Part shown: positions 1 through 5,179 of the stretch, piece after piece
Layout of the letters: each line of letters begins with the position of its first letter
Numbering within the stretch: position 1 is the stretch's first letter
Assembly: GCA_937901465.1 (NCBI GenBank)
Contig: CALGTU010000126.1
Coordinates: forward strand, 1-5,179
DNA: 5,179 bases
Direction: 5' to 3'
Source of the DNA: an uncultured Clostridia bacterium
Lineage (GTDB): Bacteria > Bacillota > Clostridia > Oscillospirales > Ruminococcaceae
The notes under the pieces: model-generated
What the model saw: only the letters and a program-made list of their open reading frames with translations
Told to the model about the DNA's origin: nothing
Databases searched by the model: none
Translations under genes and position numbers: made by a program

Positions 1-295
1 TTTTTATCCGTGTTTCAATTTCATCGGAACCTACCGTAAAAAAGAACATCGTTAATTCTTCTATAATCTTAGCAACTGTATCAGCACATTCCTTTGTAAC
101 GGCAACGTCACAAGCATAGCAATTTGCTTTAACCTTATATTCTTCCGTGATTTTAGTACAGAGAGTTTCTGCTTTTTCCTTGCTTCCTCTGTAGATAACC
201 GCAACATCTGCACCGTTTTTAGCCATAGCCTCAGCAACTGCAGCGCCTATCCCTCTTGAACCGCCTGTTACAACGGCAACTTTTCCGTTAAGCAT
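1..295 (-). CDS. fabG: 3-oxoacyl-ACP reductase FabG, N-terminal part, cut by window edge
   Basis: FabG is the cytosolic NADPH-dependent short-chain dehydrogenase that reduces 3-oxoacyl-ACP to (3R)-hydroxyacyl-ACP in each elongation cycle. I translated 98 codons from the ATG at 295-293. They begin MLNGKVAVVT, followed by the Rossmann nucleotide-binding motif GGSRGIG (residues 11-17) and a CDV segment near residue 63 where the family places its adenine-contacting Asp. The start overlaps the end of fabD by 8 bp (ATGCTTAA), with only a weak purine-rich ribosome site (GAAAGAG) inside fabD, so coupled translation is likely. Position after fabD is the normal clostridial and streptococcal order. Oddity: from about residue 82 (below position 52) the frame stays open but reads TMFFFTVGSDEIETRIK. 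The family would have roughly GxxDILVNNAG there. The NNAG motif and all catalytic residues (Ser, Tyr, Lys) are absent from the window. Identity of residues 1-81 is secure; whether the gene is intact is not. Confidence 0.88.
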   Translation of the reverse strand, partial: MLNGKVAVVTGGSRGIGAAVAEAMAKNGADVAVIYRGSKEKAETLCTKITEEYKVKANCYACDVAVTKECADTVAKIIEELTMFFFTVGSDEIETRIK

Positions 296-1208
296 TCTCT
301 TTCACCGCCTTTACGGTTTCTTCGAGTGTTTCAGCTGAGTCAACATTATAAACCTTAACATCTGCTGAAATCTTCTTTATAAGACCAGAAAGTGTCTTTC
401 CTGCGCCGACTTCGATGAATGTATCAAAGCCGTCTGCTATCATATTGTTTATTGTATCTTCCCACTTTACAGGACTGCACATCTGCTGGGAAAGTGTTGA
501 AAGAACATCTCCTTCATAAGCCTTTGCTGTGGGGTTTGAATAAACAGGGATTTCAGGAAGCTTGATATCAAATCCCTTTAAATATTCATTGAATTTATCT
601 GAAGCATCTTTCATAAAGGGTGAATGGAACGCGCCGCTTGTTGCGAGAGGAACACATCTTCCCTTATTTGCCGAAACTTCTTCTGAAAATTTATCGATAC
701 TGCTCTTGAGTCCTGAAACTACTGTCTGCTTGGGGCAGTTATAGTTTACAGCATAGAGCTTTTCGTATTTTGAAGCAAGGTTTATAACATCTTCTCTTTC
801 AAGCTTTAAAACAGCACACATAGCTGTTTCTTCACCTGTTGAAGAGTTGCCCATAAGCTTTCCTCTTTCGCATACAATTTTAAAACCGTCTTCATAAGAA
901 TAAGCTTTACCATAAGCGAGAGCGGCAATTTCACCGAGTGAGAAACCTGCAACGGCGTCTGCCTTGATGCCCTTTTCGTTGAGAGCGAGTGCTGATGCAA
1001 GGTCAACTAAAAAAAGACAGGGCTGAGTGTTTTCTGTCATCTTGAGTTCTTCCGCTGTTCCTTCAAACGACTGTTTCATTGTGCCGTTTCTGATTTCTTC
1101 AGCCATATCATAAAGTTTCTTCGCAGCAGCCGATGTTTCATAGAGCGATTTACCCATTCCGCTATACTGTGCTCCCTGTCCTGCGAATACAAATGCTATC
1201 TTACCCAT
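288..1208 (-). CDS. fabD: malonyl-CoA:ACP transacylase FabD
   Basis: FabD moves the malonyl group from malonyl-CoA to the phosphopantetheine arm of ACP, giving the extender unit for fatty acid elongation in the cytosol. The 306-residue protein has the usual length of the family. It shows the N-terminal QGAQ (11-14) with the oxyanion Gln11, the nucleophile elbow GFSLGE with Ser90, the malonate-binding Arg115 in CERGKLM, the catalytic His195 in SGAFHSPFM, and a late QQMCSPVKW segment (241-249). The elbow has Phe where E. coli has His (GHSLG); other residues here are common in clostridial relatives. The ATG is fixed by a consensus AAAGGAGG six bases upstream. Both that site and the first 13 bases of the gene lie within the end of fabK, while the 3' end overlaps fabG by 8 bp, so the three are almost surely translated from one message. 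Confidence 0.97.
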   Translation of the reverse strand: MGKIAFVFAGQGAQYSGMGKSLYETSAAAKKLYDMAEEIRNGTMKQSFEGTAEELKMTENTQPCLFLVDLASALALNEKGIKADAVAGFSLGEIAALAYGKAYSYEDGFKIVCERGKLMGNSSTGEETAMCAVLKLEREDVINLASKYEKLYAVNYNCPKQTVVSGLKSSIDKFSEEVSANKGRCVPLATSGAFHSPFMKDASDKFNEYLKGFDIKLPEIPVYSNPTAKAYEGDVLSTLSQQMCSPVKWEDTINNMIADGFDTFIEVGAGKTLSGLIKKISADVKVYNVDSAETLEETVKAVKENA

Positions 1209-2140
1209 TCTGCTCCTCCTTTGAGAAGTGTTTCTGCTTCTTCAAAAATTTCTTTTATTATTTCAGCACAAGTCTGTTCCTTGTTTACAAGACCTGCAAT
1301 CTGTCCCGCAAGGAAACAACCCTTCTTTTCGTCACCGCTTACAGCAGCACCGAGTGAGCCTACTGCAAACTGTTCGAGATCATCATTTGAAATTGTTGTG
1401 TATTCAAGTTTCGCATATTCTCTTGAGAAAGGAGACTTTATACTTCTTACAGGGTGACCGAGCCTTTTACCTGTAACGATTGTTGATGTATCTGATGCTT
1501 TGAGCACCTTTTCTTTATACACTCTGCTTATTGCACCGCATTCAGTAGCTACAAGGAATCTTGTTCCTATCTGAATTCCCTGTGCACCAAGCATAAATGC
1601 TGCTGCGGCTCCTCTGCCGTCAGCAATACCGCCTGCGGCGATAACGGGAATTGAAACAGCGTCACACACCTGTGGAACGAGTGCCATTGTTGTGAGTTCA
1701 CCAACATGTCCGCCCGATTCACAACCTTCAGCAACGACAGCGTCAGCACCTGCTCTTTCAAAAATCTTTGCAAAAGAAGCTGATGCCGCAACGGGAATAA
1801 CTTTTATTCCTGCCGCTTTCCACATATCCATATATCTTTCGGGATTACCTGCGCCTGTTGTTACAACGGCAGGTTTTTTCTCTGCAATAAGTTTTGCAAG
1901 AGCTTCGATATTTTCCCCTCTGAGCATCACATTCACGCCTATGGGCTTGTCTGTGAGTTTTCTCGCGATATCAAGTTCTGCGCCTACCTGATTTACATCT
2001 CCGCTTGCGGCAGAAACTATACCAAGTCCGCCTGCTTCAGAAACAGCAGCAGCGAGCGCACCATCTGATATACGAGCCATTCCCCCCTGAAAAATAGGAT
2101 ACTTTATGCCTATCTGTTCGCAAATTGACGATTTTATCAT
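1196..2140 (-). CDS. fabK: FMN-dependent enoyl-ACP reductase FabK
   Basis: FabK catalyses the last step of each elongation cycle, reducing trans-2-enoyl-ACP to acyl-ACP with NAD(P)H through bound FMN. The 314-residue protein is a TIM-barrel flavoprotein of the nitronate monooxygenase/FabK superfamily. Visible marks are PIFQGGMA (15-22), the GVNVML strand (68-73), ESGGHVGE with the catalytic-type His145, the phosphate-binding AAGGIADGRG (168-177) and QIGTRFL (190-196). Superfamily members also include 2-nitropropane dioxygenases. Its place between acpP and fabD, as in streptococci and clostridia, makes the enoyl reductase role the clear choice. The start has a moderate ribosome site (AAAGGAAG, nine bases upstream). 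It follows acpP after a 125-bp gap holding a hairpin, and its stop codon TAG lies inside fabD. FabK enzymes are not inhibited by triclosan, unlike FabI (family knowledge). Confidence 0.96.
   Translation of the reverse strand: MIKSSICEQIGIKYPIFQGGMARISDGALAAAVSEAGGLGIVSAASGDVNQVGAELDIARKLTDKPIGVNVMLRGENIEALAKLIAEKKPAVVTTGAGNPERYMDMWKAAGIKVIPVAASASFAKIFERAGADAVVAEGCESGGHVGELTTMALVPQVCDAVSIPVIAAGGIADGRGAAAAFMLGAQGIQIGTRFLVATECGAISRVYKEKVLKASDTSTIVTGKRLGHPVRSIKSPFSREYAKLEYTTISNDDLEQFAVGSLGAAVSGDEKKGCFLAGQIAGLVNKEQTCAEIIKEIFEEAETLLKGGAEWVR
1215..1222 (-). promoter_or_regulatory. fabD ribosome binding site inside the fabK coding end
   Basis: AAAGGAGG on the minus strand, six bases before the fabD ATG, is a consensus Shine-Dalgarno site. 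It also encodes most of the Lys-Gly-Gly near the FabK C-terminus. It fixes the fabD start and implies that ribosomes finishing fabK can restart on fabD across the 13-bp overlap. Confidence 0.85.
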
Positions 2141-2222
2141 ATCCCGTTACTTCCTTTCAGTTATATATAACAGCCTTAAACTGACCGTTTTTACCCAAAT
2201 TCCTGATTTTCGACCGATAAAT

Positions 2223-2252
2223 CCGCACAAAGCCTTAAATGGCCTTGTGCGG
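2223..2252 (-). terminator. hairpin after acpP, probable partial terminator or processing site
   Basis: The minus-strand RNA forms CCGCACAAGGCC, a 6-base loop AUUUAA, then GGCUUUGUGCGG. That is a 12-bp GC-rich stem with a single G-U pair, starting 13 bases after the acpP stop. The tail is AUUUAUCGG, with only a short broken U run, so termination is likely incomplete. Since fabK, fabD and fabG follow in the same direction and no clear promoter is seen in the remaining gap, a read-through terminator or a 3'-end stabilising hairpin for fabH-acpP mRNA fits best. Confidence 0.65.
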
Positions 2253-2265
2253 TGATTTCTTTATC

Positions 2266-2484
2266 TTAGCCGAGCTTTGCGCCGAGGTAATCAGCAAGTT
2301 CCTTAACTGACTTGCCAGCTTCTTCAGCCTTAACTTCTACGCCGAATTCGTCTTCGAGTTCCATCATGATTTCAACAGCGTCGAGAGAGTCTACACCGAG
2401 ATCTTCGAATGTTGTTGTTTCTGTGATTTCGCTTTCGTCCATTTCGAGATGAGCTGCGATTACCTTGATAATTCTTTCTGTCAT
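2266..2484 (-). CDS. acpP: acyl carrier protein AcpP
   Basis: ACP carries the growing acyl chain as a thioester on a 4'-phosphopantetheine group and presents it to each fatty acid synthesis enzyme. The 72-residue product is small and acidic, with the four-helix ACP pattern and the invariant attachment motif DSL at 32-34 within LGVDSLDAVE, so Ser33 is the modified residue. Helix II (EIMMELEDEFGVE, 38-50) is the acidic partner-recognition helix. Length is slightly below the about 77 residues of E. coli ACP but normal for Firmicutes. The start has the strongest ribosome site in the operon, TAGGAGGAA with eight bases to ATG, fitting the high demand for ACP. It lies only 19 bp after fabH, and a stable hairpin follows its stop, which may set its transcript level above that of fabK-fabD-fabG. 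Confidence 0.98.
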   Translation of the reverse strand: MTERIIKVIAAHLEMDESEITETTTFEDLGVDSLDAVEIMMELEDEFGVEVKAEEAGKSVKELADYLGAKLG

Positions 2485-2503
2485 TTTGGGTTCCTCCTAA
2501 AAA

Positions 2504-3460
2504 TTATTTTGACCATTTTATAATGCACGCTGAAGATGATAAACCTCCACCGAATGCACACATAGCTATTATATCGCCTTCTTTGAGTTTTCCTTCTCTT
2601 ACGAGATCGTCAAGAGCTATAGGAACACTCGCAGACGATGTGTTGCCGTATTTATCAATATCGACAACGAATTTTTCCATCGGGAGCTTAAGTCTCTTTG
2701 AAGCATAAGAAATAATTCTTATATTAGCCTGATGCGGAACGACATAATCAATATCAGAAATTTCAATTCCTGCTTTTTCAGCAACTTCCTTTATGTCGTC
2801 AACAATTTTTCTTACGGCAAAGTTGAATGTTTCAGAGCCGTTCATAAATACCTTTGTATCGGCATATTCGTTTTCATAGAAAGGTGAATTCTTTGTGCAT
2901 GAAGGAATGAATAAAACTTCTTCATCTCCCTTTGTGAAGAGGCTTGATGCAAGATAACCATCGCCTTCGGTAACAACAGCCGCACCTGCTCCGTCTCCGA
3001 AGATAACGCATGTTGAACGGTCTGTCCAGTCGATAATCTTACTCATTCTTTCTGTTGCTATAACGAGAACTTTTTTATATCCCTGTCCTCTTGAAATAAA
3101 CGCATCTGCTGTATCGAGTGCGAACATAAATCCGCTACAAGCTGACTGCATATCGAAAGCGGGGCATGTTGCACCGATTTCTTTCTGTATTATAGCCGCA
3201 GTTGTAGGACAAAGTGTTTCTCCTGTGATTGTGGAAACTATGATAAGGTCAAGGTCTTCTGCTGAAATCCCTGCTGATTCAAGTGCTTTCTTCGCAGCCT
3301 TAACTCCGAAATCGGCAGCTGTTTCATTTACTGAAACTCTTCTTTCCTTTACTCCTACTCTCTGAACAATCCATTCGTCTGATGTTTCAACCATTGTTGA
3401 AAGGTCGTCGTTTGTGACGATTTTTTCGGGAACATAAGCACCCGTACCAATTATCTTCAT
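2504..3460 (-). CDS. fabH: 3-oxoacyl-ACP synthase III FabH
   Basis: FabH starts fatty acid synthesis by condensing an acyl-CoA primer with malonyl-ACP to give 3-oxoacyl-ACP and CO2; its primer choice sets straight versus branched chain ends. The 318-residue protein has the full thiolase-fold set: Cys108 in QSACSGFMFALD, His243 in VPHQANIRI and Asn273 in YGNTSSASVP, matching the Cys-His-Asn triad near 112/244/274 in E. coli. The GDGAGA segment (155-160) and C-terminal FGGGLSSS (303-310) are also typical. The start has a GTGAGG ribosome site eight bases upstream. It is the first gene after a strong promoter with operator-like palindromes, so it leads the operon, and acpP follows after 19 bp. 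Primer preference cannot be read from these motifs alone. Confidence 0.97.
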   Translation of the reverse strand: MKIIGTGAYVPEKIVTNDDLSTMVETSDEWIVQRVGVKERRVSVNETAADFGVKAAKKALESAGISAEDLDLIIVSTITGETLCPTTAAIIQKEIGATCPAFDMQSACSGFMFALDTADAFISRGQGYKKVLVIATERMSKIIDWTDRSTCVIFGDGAGAAVVTEGDGYLASSLFTKGDEEVLFIPSCTKNSPFYENEYADTKVFMNGSETFNFAVRKIVDDIKEVAEKAGIEISDIDYVVPHQANIRIISYASKRLKLPMEKFVVDIDKYGNTSSASVPIALDDLVREGKLKEGDIIAMCAFGGGLSSSACIIKWSK

Positions 3461-3485
3461 CTTTTAAACCTCACTTCTGTGTATC

Positions 3486-3531
3486 CTGCTCAAATAAACA
3501 TTGTTAATTTACTAACATCGGCATTAAGCAG
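3486..3531 (-). other. possible stem-loop in the fabH 5' leader
   Basis: In the predicted leader RNA, CUGCUUAA (3531-3524) can pair with UUGAGCAG (3493-3486) as an 8-bp stem with one G-U pair, enclosing 30 bases that include the second palindrome. It ends about 12 bases before the fabH ribosome site. It may stabilise the message or be incidental. It does not resemble a riboswitch class I know. Confidence 0.25.
3502..3517. promoter_or_regulatory. putative operator 2 in the fabH leader
   Basis: On the minus strand TGTTAGTAAATTAACA has 5-bp arms TGTTA/TAACA around a 6-bp centre. It is the same arm sequence as the palindrome over the -10, with centres about 35 bp apart. Two related sites, one at the -10 and one just inside the transcribed region, suggest cooperative binding or a roadblock by one regulator. 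It also contains TTAGTA, which recalls a FapR half-site, but the opposite half does not fit well. Confidence 0.42.
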
Positions 3532-3536
3532 ACAAC

Positions 3537-3553
3537 TGTTAAGTATTTTAACA
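3537..3553. promoter_or_regulatory. putative operator 1, palindrome over the fabH -10
   Basis: On the minus strand the sequence TGTTAAAATACTTAACA has perfect 6-bp arms TGTTAA/TTAACA around a 5-bp centre. It covers the whole -10 box and reaches the predicted start point, so a bound dimer would block RNA polymerase. The symmetry is seen directly; its use as a repressor site is inference. The arms do not resemble the TTTGA/TCAAA pattern I associate with streptococcal FabT, and they are only loosely like FapR boxes. No regulator gene lies in the window. Confidence 0.55.
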
Positions 3554-3573
3554 CTCTTTTTGTATAATGTCAA
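3545..3573 (-). promoter_or_regulatory. sigma-A type promoter of the fabH operon
   Basis: Read on the minus strand, a perfect -35 box TTGACA (3573-3568) is followed by exactly 17 bases and the -10 box TAAAAT (3550-3545). TG lies one base upstream of the -10, forming an extended -10. The predicted start point is near 3538, giving a leader of about 78 bases before the fabH ATG. Such a near-consensus promoter would be very active without control, and a perfect palindrome covers its -10, which argues for repression. It should drive fabH-acpP and, subject to the hairpin after acpP, fabK-fabD-fabG and genes beyond the window. Confidence 0.87.
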
Positions 3574-3614
3574 CAAAAAACAGCTCCTGATTTTATTATT
3601 TGAACTTAATGTCA

Positions 3615-3632
3615 GTTAATTCATATTTTAAC
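3615..3632. promoter_or_regulatory. possible distal operator, GTTAA/TTAAC repeat
   Basis: An inverted repeat with perfect 5-bp arms GTTAA/TTAAC and an 8-bp AT-rich centre lies about 42 bp upstream of the -35 box. It shares the GTTAA arm with the palindrome over the fabH -10, and on the minus strand also the following AATA. The longer centre and the very AT-rich surroundings make a chance match plausible, so this is a weak call. Confidence 0.25.
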
Positions 3633-3655
3633 CATATTCAATTTGTGTAGGATAA

Positions 3656-3693
3656 ATAAATTGCCGTATGACAAAAATCATACGGCAATTTAT
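3656..3693 (-). terminator. factor-independent terminator after the UPF0371 gene
   Basis: A perfect 16-bp inverted repeat (arms 3656-3671 and 3678-3693) with a 6-base loop begins one base after the TAA stop. The GC-rich core is GCCGTATGA/TCATACGGC. On the minus strand the 3' arm ends AATTTAT and runs into TTATCC, giving a U-rich tail. It should end the UPF0371 transcript and isolate it from the fabH promoter about 80 bp further on. Because the repeat has A-rich and T-rich ends on both sides it could also work in the other direction, though no plus-strand gene needs it here. Confidence 0.88.
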
Positions 3694-3694
3694 G

Positions 3695-5179
3695 TTAATT
3701 CTGATAGAATTTATTTTCCTGATATTTAGGTTCGCAAGTAAGATTGATTCCTAACTTCTTGAATACATTCTCATCTATATGAGAAAGGATAACGCTTGAG
3801 TGAACTTCGCACCCGAAAAGGTTATGAAGTTCGTTCATAGCTTTCTGAACAGTAGGATTTGTAACCGCACAGATCGAAAGTGCTATGAGAACTTCGTCTG
3901 TATGAAGTCTCGGATTGCGGTTACCCAAATGTTCGGTTTTGAGTTTCTGAATAGGTTCAATAACCTCAGGAGAGATGAGAAGAGCTTCATCAGGAATTCC
4001 TGCAAGTTTTTTAAGTGCGTTTATGAGCATAGCTGATGATGCACCCAGAAGTTCTGAAGTTTTTCCTGTTATGATTTCTCCGTCGGGGAATTCGATAGCA
4101 GCGGCAGGTTCGCCTGTTGCTTCAGCCTTTGAAAGAGCGGCCGCAACAACTTTTCTGTCTGCCGTTGTAATCTCAACCTTGTTCATCAAAAGTTCGAGCT
4201 TATAGATTTCTTCCTTTGATTCTCTTCCCTGACGATCATTGCAGAGTGCCTGATAATATCTTCTTATGATTTCCTGATTTGAGGCATTGCATACAACAGC
4301 GTCATCAACTATACAGTTTCCTGCCATATTAACGCCCATATCGGTTGGTGATTTATATGGAGATTCGCCGAAAATTCTTTCAAACATAGCGTTGAGAACA
4401 GGGAAAATCTCAACATCGCGGTTATAGTTTACAGCCTTTACGCCATAAGCGTCAAGATGGAAAGGGTCTATCATATTTACGTCGTTAAGGTCTGCCGTTG
4501 CGGCTTCATAAGCGATATTAACGGGATGTTTCAAAGGAATATTCCATATAGGGAATGTTTCAAATTTCGCGTATCCCGCAACATCACCTTTCTGATGGTC
4601 TTTATAAAGCTGAGAAAGACAAGTTGCCATTTTTCCGCTTCCGGGGCCGGGACCTGTAACTATAACGAGTTTTCTTGTTGTTTCTATGTAGTCGTTTCTT
4701 CCGAAGCCTTCTTCGCTGAGTATCTGCTGAAGATTTGAAGGATATCCTTCGATATGATGATGCTTATAGACCTTTACACCTATTCTTTCAAGACGGTCGG
4801 CGAAATGGTTGGCTGTCTGCTGTCCCGCATACTGAGTAAGAACTACGCTTCCGACATAAAGCCCTACTCCTCTGAAAGCAGCAATAAGTCTTAAAACATC
4901 GGTATCATAGGTAATGCCTAAATCTCCTCTGATTTTGTTCTTTTCAATATCACTTGAATTTATGGCAATAACAACTTCGGCGTCATCTTTAAGCTGTAAA
5001 AGCATCTGAAGTTTACTATCGGGTTTAAATCCGGGAAGAACTCTTGATGCGTAGTAGTCGTCAAAAAGCTTTCCACCAAATTCAAGATAGAGTTTTCCAC
5101 CGAATTTCGCTATTCTTTCCCTGATGTGTTCAGATTGAAGTTTAAGATATTTATCGTTGTCAAATCCGACCCTTTTCAT
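3695..5179 (-). CDS. UPF0371 / DUF1846 family protein, function unknown
   Basis: This is a 494-residue soluble protein of the conserved UPF0371 (DUF1846) family, recognised from its opening (GFDNDKYL, then SEHIRERI), the KLYLEFGGKLFDDYYASRVLPGF region (29-51) and the glycine-rich GPGPGSGKMATC (176-187). The last resembles a P-loop and suggests nucleotide or phosphate binding, which is inference. Other visible blocks are KHHHIEGYPS (139-148), HPVNIAYEAATADLND (218-233), DPFHLDAYG (238-246) and DMGVNMAG (280-287). No signal peptide or membrane segment is seen. Length agrees with the family and the first residues match the usual N-terminus, so the ATG at the very end of the window is probably the true start; its ribosome site and promoter lie outside. 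A terminator follows the stop immediately, separating it from the fatty acid operon, so adjacency alone gives no functional link. No biochemical role is assigned here. Confidence 0.93.
   Translation of the reverse strand: MKRVGFDNDKYLKLQSEHIRERIAKFGGKLYLEFGGKLFDDYYASRVLPGFKPDSKLQMLLQLKDDAEVVIAINSSDIEKNKIRGDLGITYDTDVLRLIAAFRGVGLYVGSVVLTQYAGQQTANHFADRLERIGVKVYKHHHIEGYPSNLQQILSEEGFGRNDYIETTRKLVIVTGPGPGSGKMATCLSQLYKDHQKGDVAGYAKFETFPIWNIPLKHPVNIAYEAATADLNDVNMIDPFHLDAYGVKAVNYNRDVEIFPVLNAMFERIFGESPYKSPTDMGVNMAGNCIVDDAVVCNASNQEIIRRYYQALCNDRQGRESKEEIYKLELLMNKVEITTADRKVVAAALSKAEATGEPAAAIEFPDGEIITGKTSELLGASSAMLINALKKLAGIPDEALLISPEVIEPIQKLKTEHLGNRNPRLHTDEVLIALSICAVTNPTVQKAMNELHNLFGCEVHSSVILSHIDENVFKKLGINLTCEPKYQENKFYQN

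Noticed and set aside
8..27. Possible CRISPR-like or terminal inverted repeat at the left edge (GTTTCAATTTC-like, CCG...CGG ends)
   Set aside because: It occurs once, its internal symmetry is poor, and no second repeat or spacer pattern exists in the window.
562..744. Plus-strand open frame of 60 codons, and other short plus-strand frames over fabD, fabK and fabH
   Set aside because: All are opposite real coding sequence with clear motifs and show no independent coding signs.
806..1006. Minus-strand 66-codon frame within fabD
   Set aside because: It is in another frame of fabD, which has all its catalytic motifs intact through this stretch.
2163..2212. Possible internal promoter for fabK using TATATA as -10
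   Set aside because: No recognisable -35 at 16-18 bases; the TATATA is part of a simple AT palindrome.
3504..3524. Tiny leader ORF MPMLVN before fabH
   Set aside because: It has the length of a leader peptide but no ribosome site upstream and no run of regulatory codons; it overlaps the second palindrome by chance.
3461..3694. Search for a FabT box, riboswitch or T-box in the fabH upstream region
   Set aside because: No TTTGA/TCAAA palindrome, no T-box UGGN motif with terminator, and no conserved riboswitch core that I can recognise.
4457..4738. Plus-strand open frame of 93 codons
   Set aside because: It lies wholly antisense to the well-supported UPF0371 gene, has a composition typical of a shadow frame (Cys- and Phe-rich) and matches no family I recognise.

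Overview
The window looks like chromosomal DNA of a low-to-moderate G+C Firmicute, most likely an anaerobic gut-type clostridium (Oscillospirales/Ruminococcaceae-like). This placement is by inference. It rests on the gene order fabH-acpP-fabK-fabD-fabG, the use of FabK rather than FabI as enoyl-ACP reductase, strong AGGAGG-type ribosome binding sites and AT-leaning codon use. Nothing in the sequence fixes genus or species. Every gene that can be supported lies on the minus strand, so transcription runs from high to low coordinates.

Right part (3656-5179): a complete gene for a UPF0371/DUF1846 protein, a conserved family of unknown function with a P-loop-like GPGPGSGK motif. Its start codon is the last three bases of the window. 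A perfect 16-bp inverted repeat directly after its stop codon is a convincing factor-independent terminator, so it is a separate transcription unit from the genes that follow.

Middle (3461-3655): a compact control region. It holds a near-consensus sigma-A promoter (TTGACA, 17 bp, extended TGn-TAAAAT), and a perfect palindrome TGTTAA-N5-TTAACA covers the -10 and the probable start point. A related palindrome lies in the leader and a third GTTAA/TTAAC element lies upstream. This is the layout expected of a repressor-controlled fatty acid operon, but the arms do not match the FabT or FapR boxes as I remember them.

Left part (1-3460): type II fatty acid synthesis genes in functional order. FabH (initiating condensation) is followed by AcpP (acyl carrier), FabK (FMN enoyl-ACP reductase), FabD (malonyl-CoA:ACP transacylase) and FabG (3-oxoacyl-ACP reductase, cut by the window edge). 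FabK/FabD overlap by 13 bp and FabD/FabG by 8 bp, which suggests translational coupling. A strong hairpin after acpP may let fabH-acpP be expressed above the downstream enzymes. The rest of the usual cluster (fabF, accB, fabZ, accCDA) would lie beyond position 1.

The main anomaly is at the left edge. The fabG frame stays open, but after about residue 81 it stops resembling any short-chain dehydrogenase and lacks the expected NNAG motif. This points to a recombination or insertion junction, or to a chimeric contig end. I see no mobile element, CRISPR array, RNA gene or clearly new multi-gene system. The palindrome-rich fabH control region and the fabG break are the parts most worth a second look.
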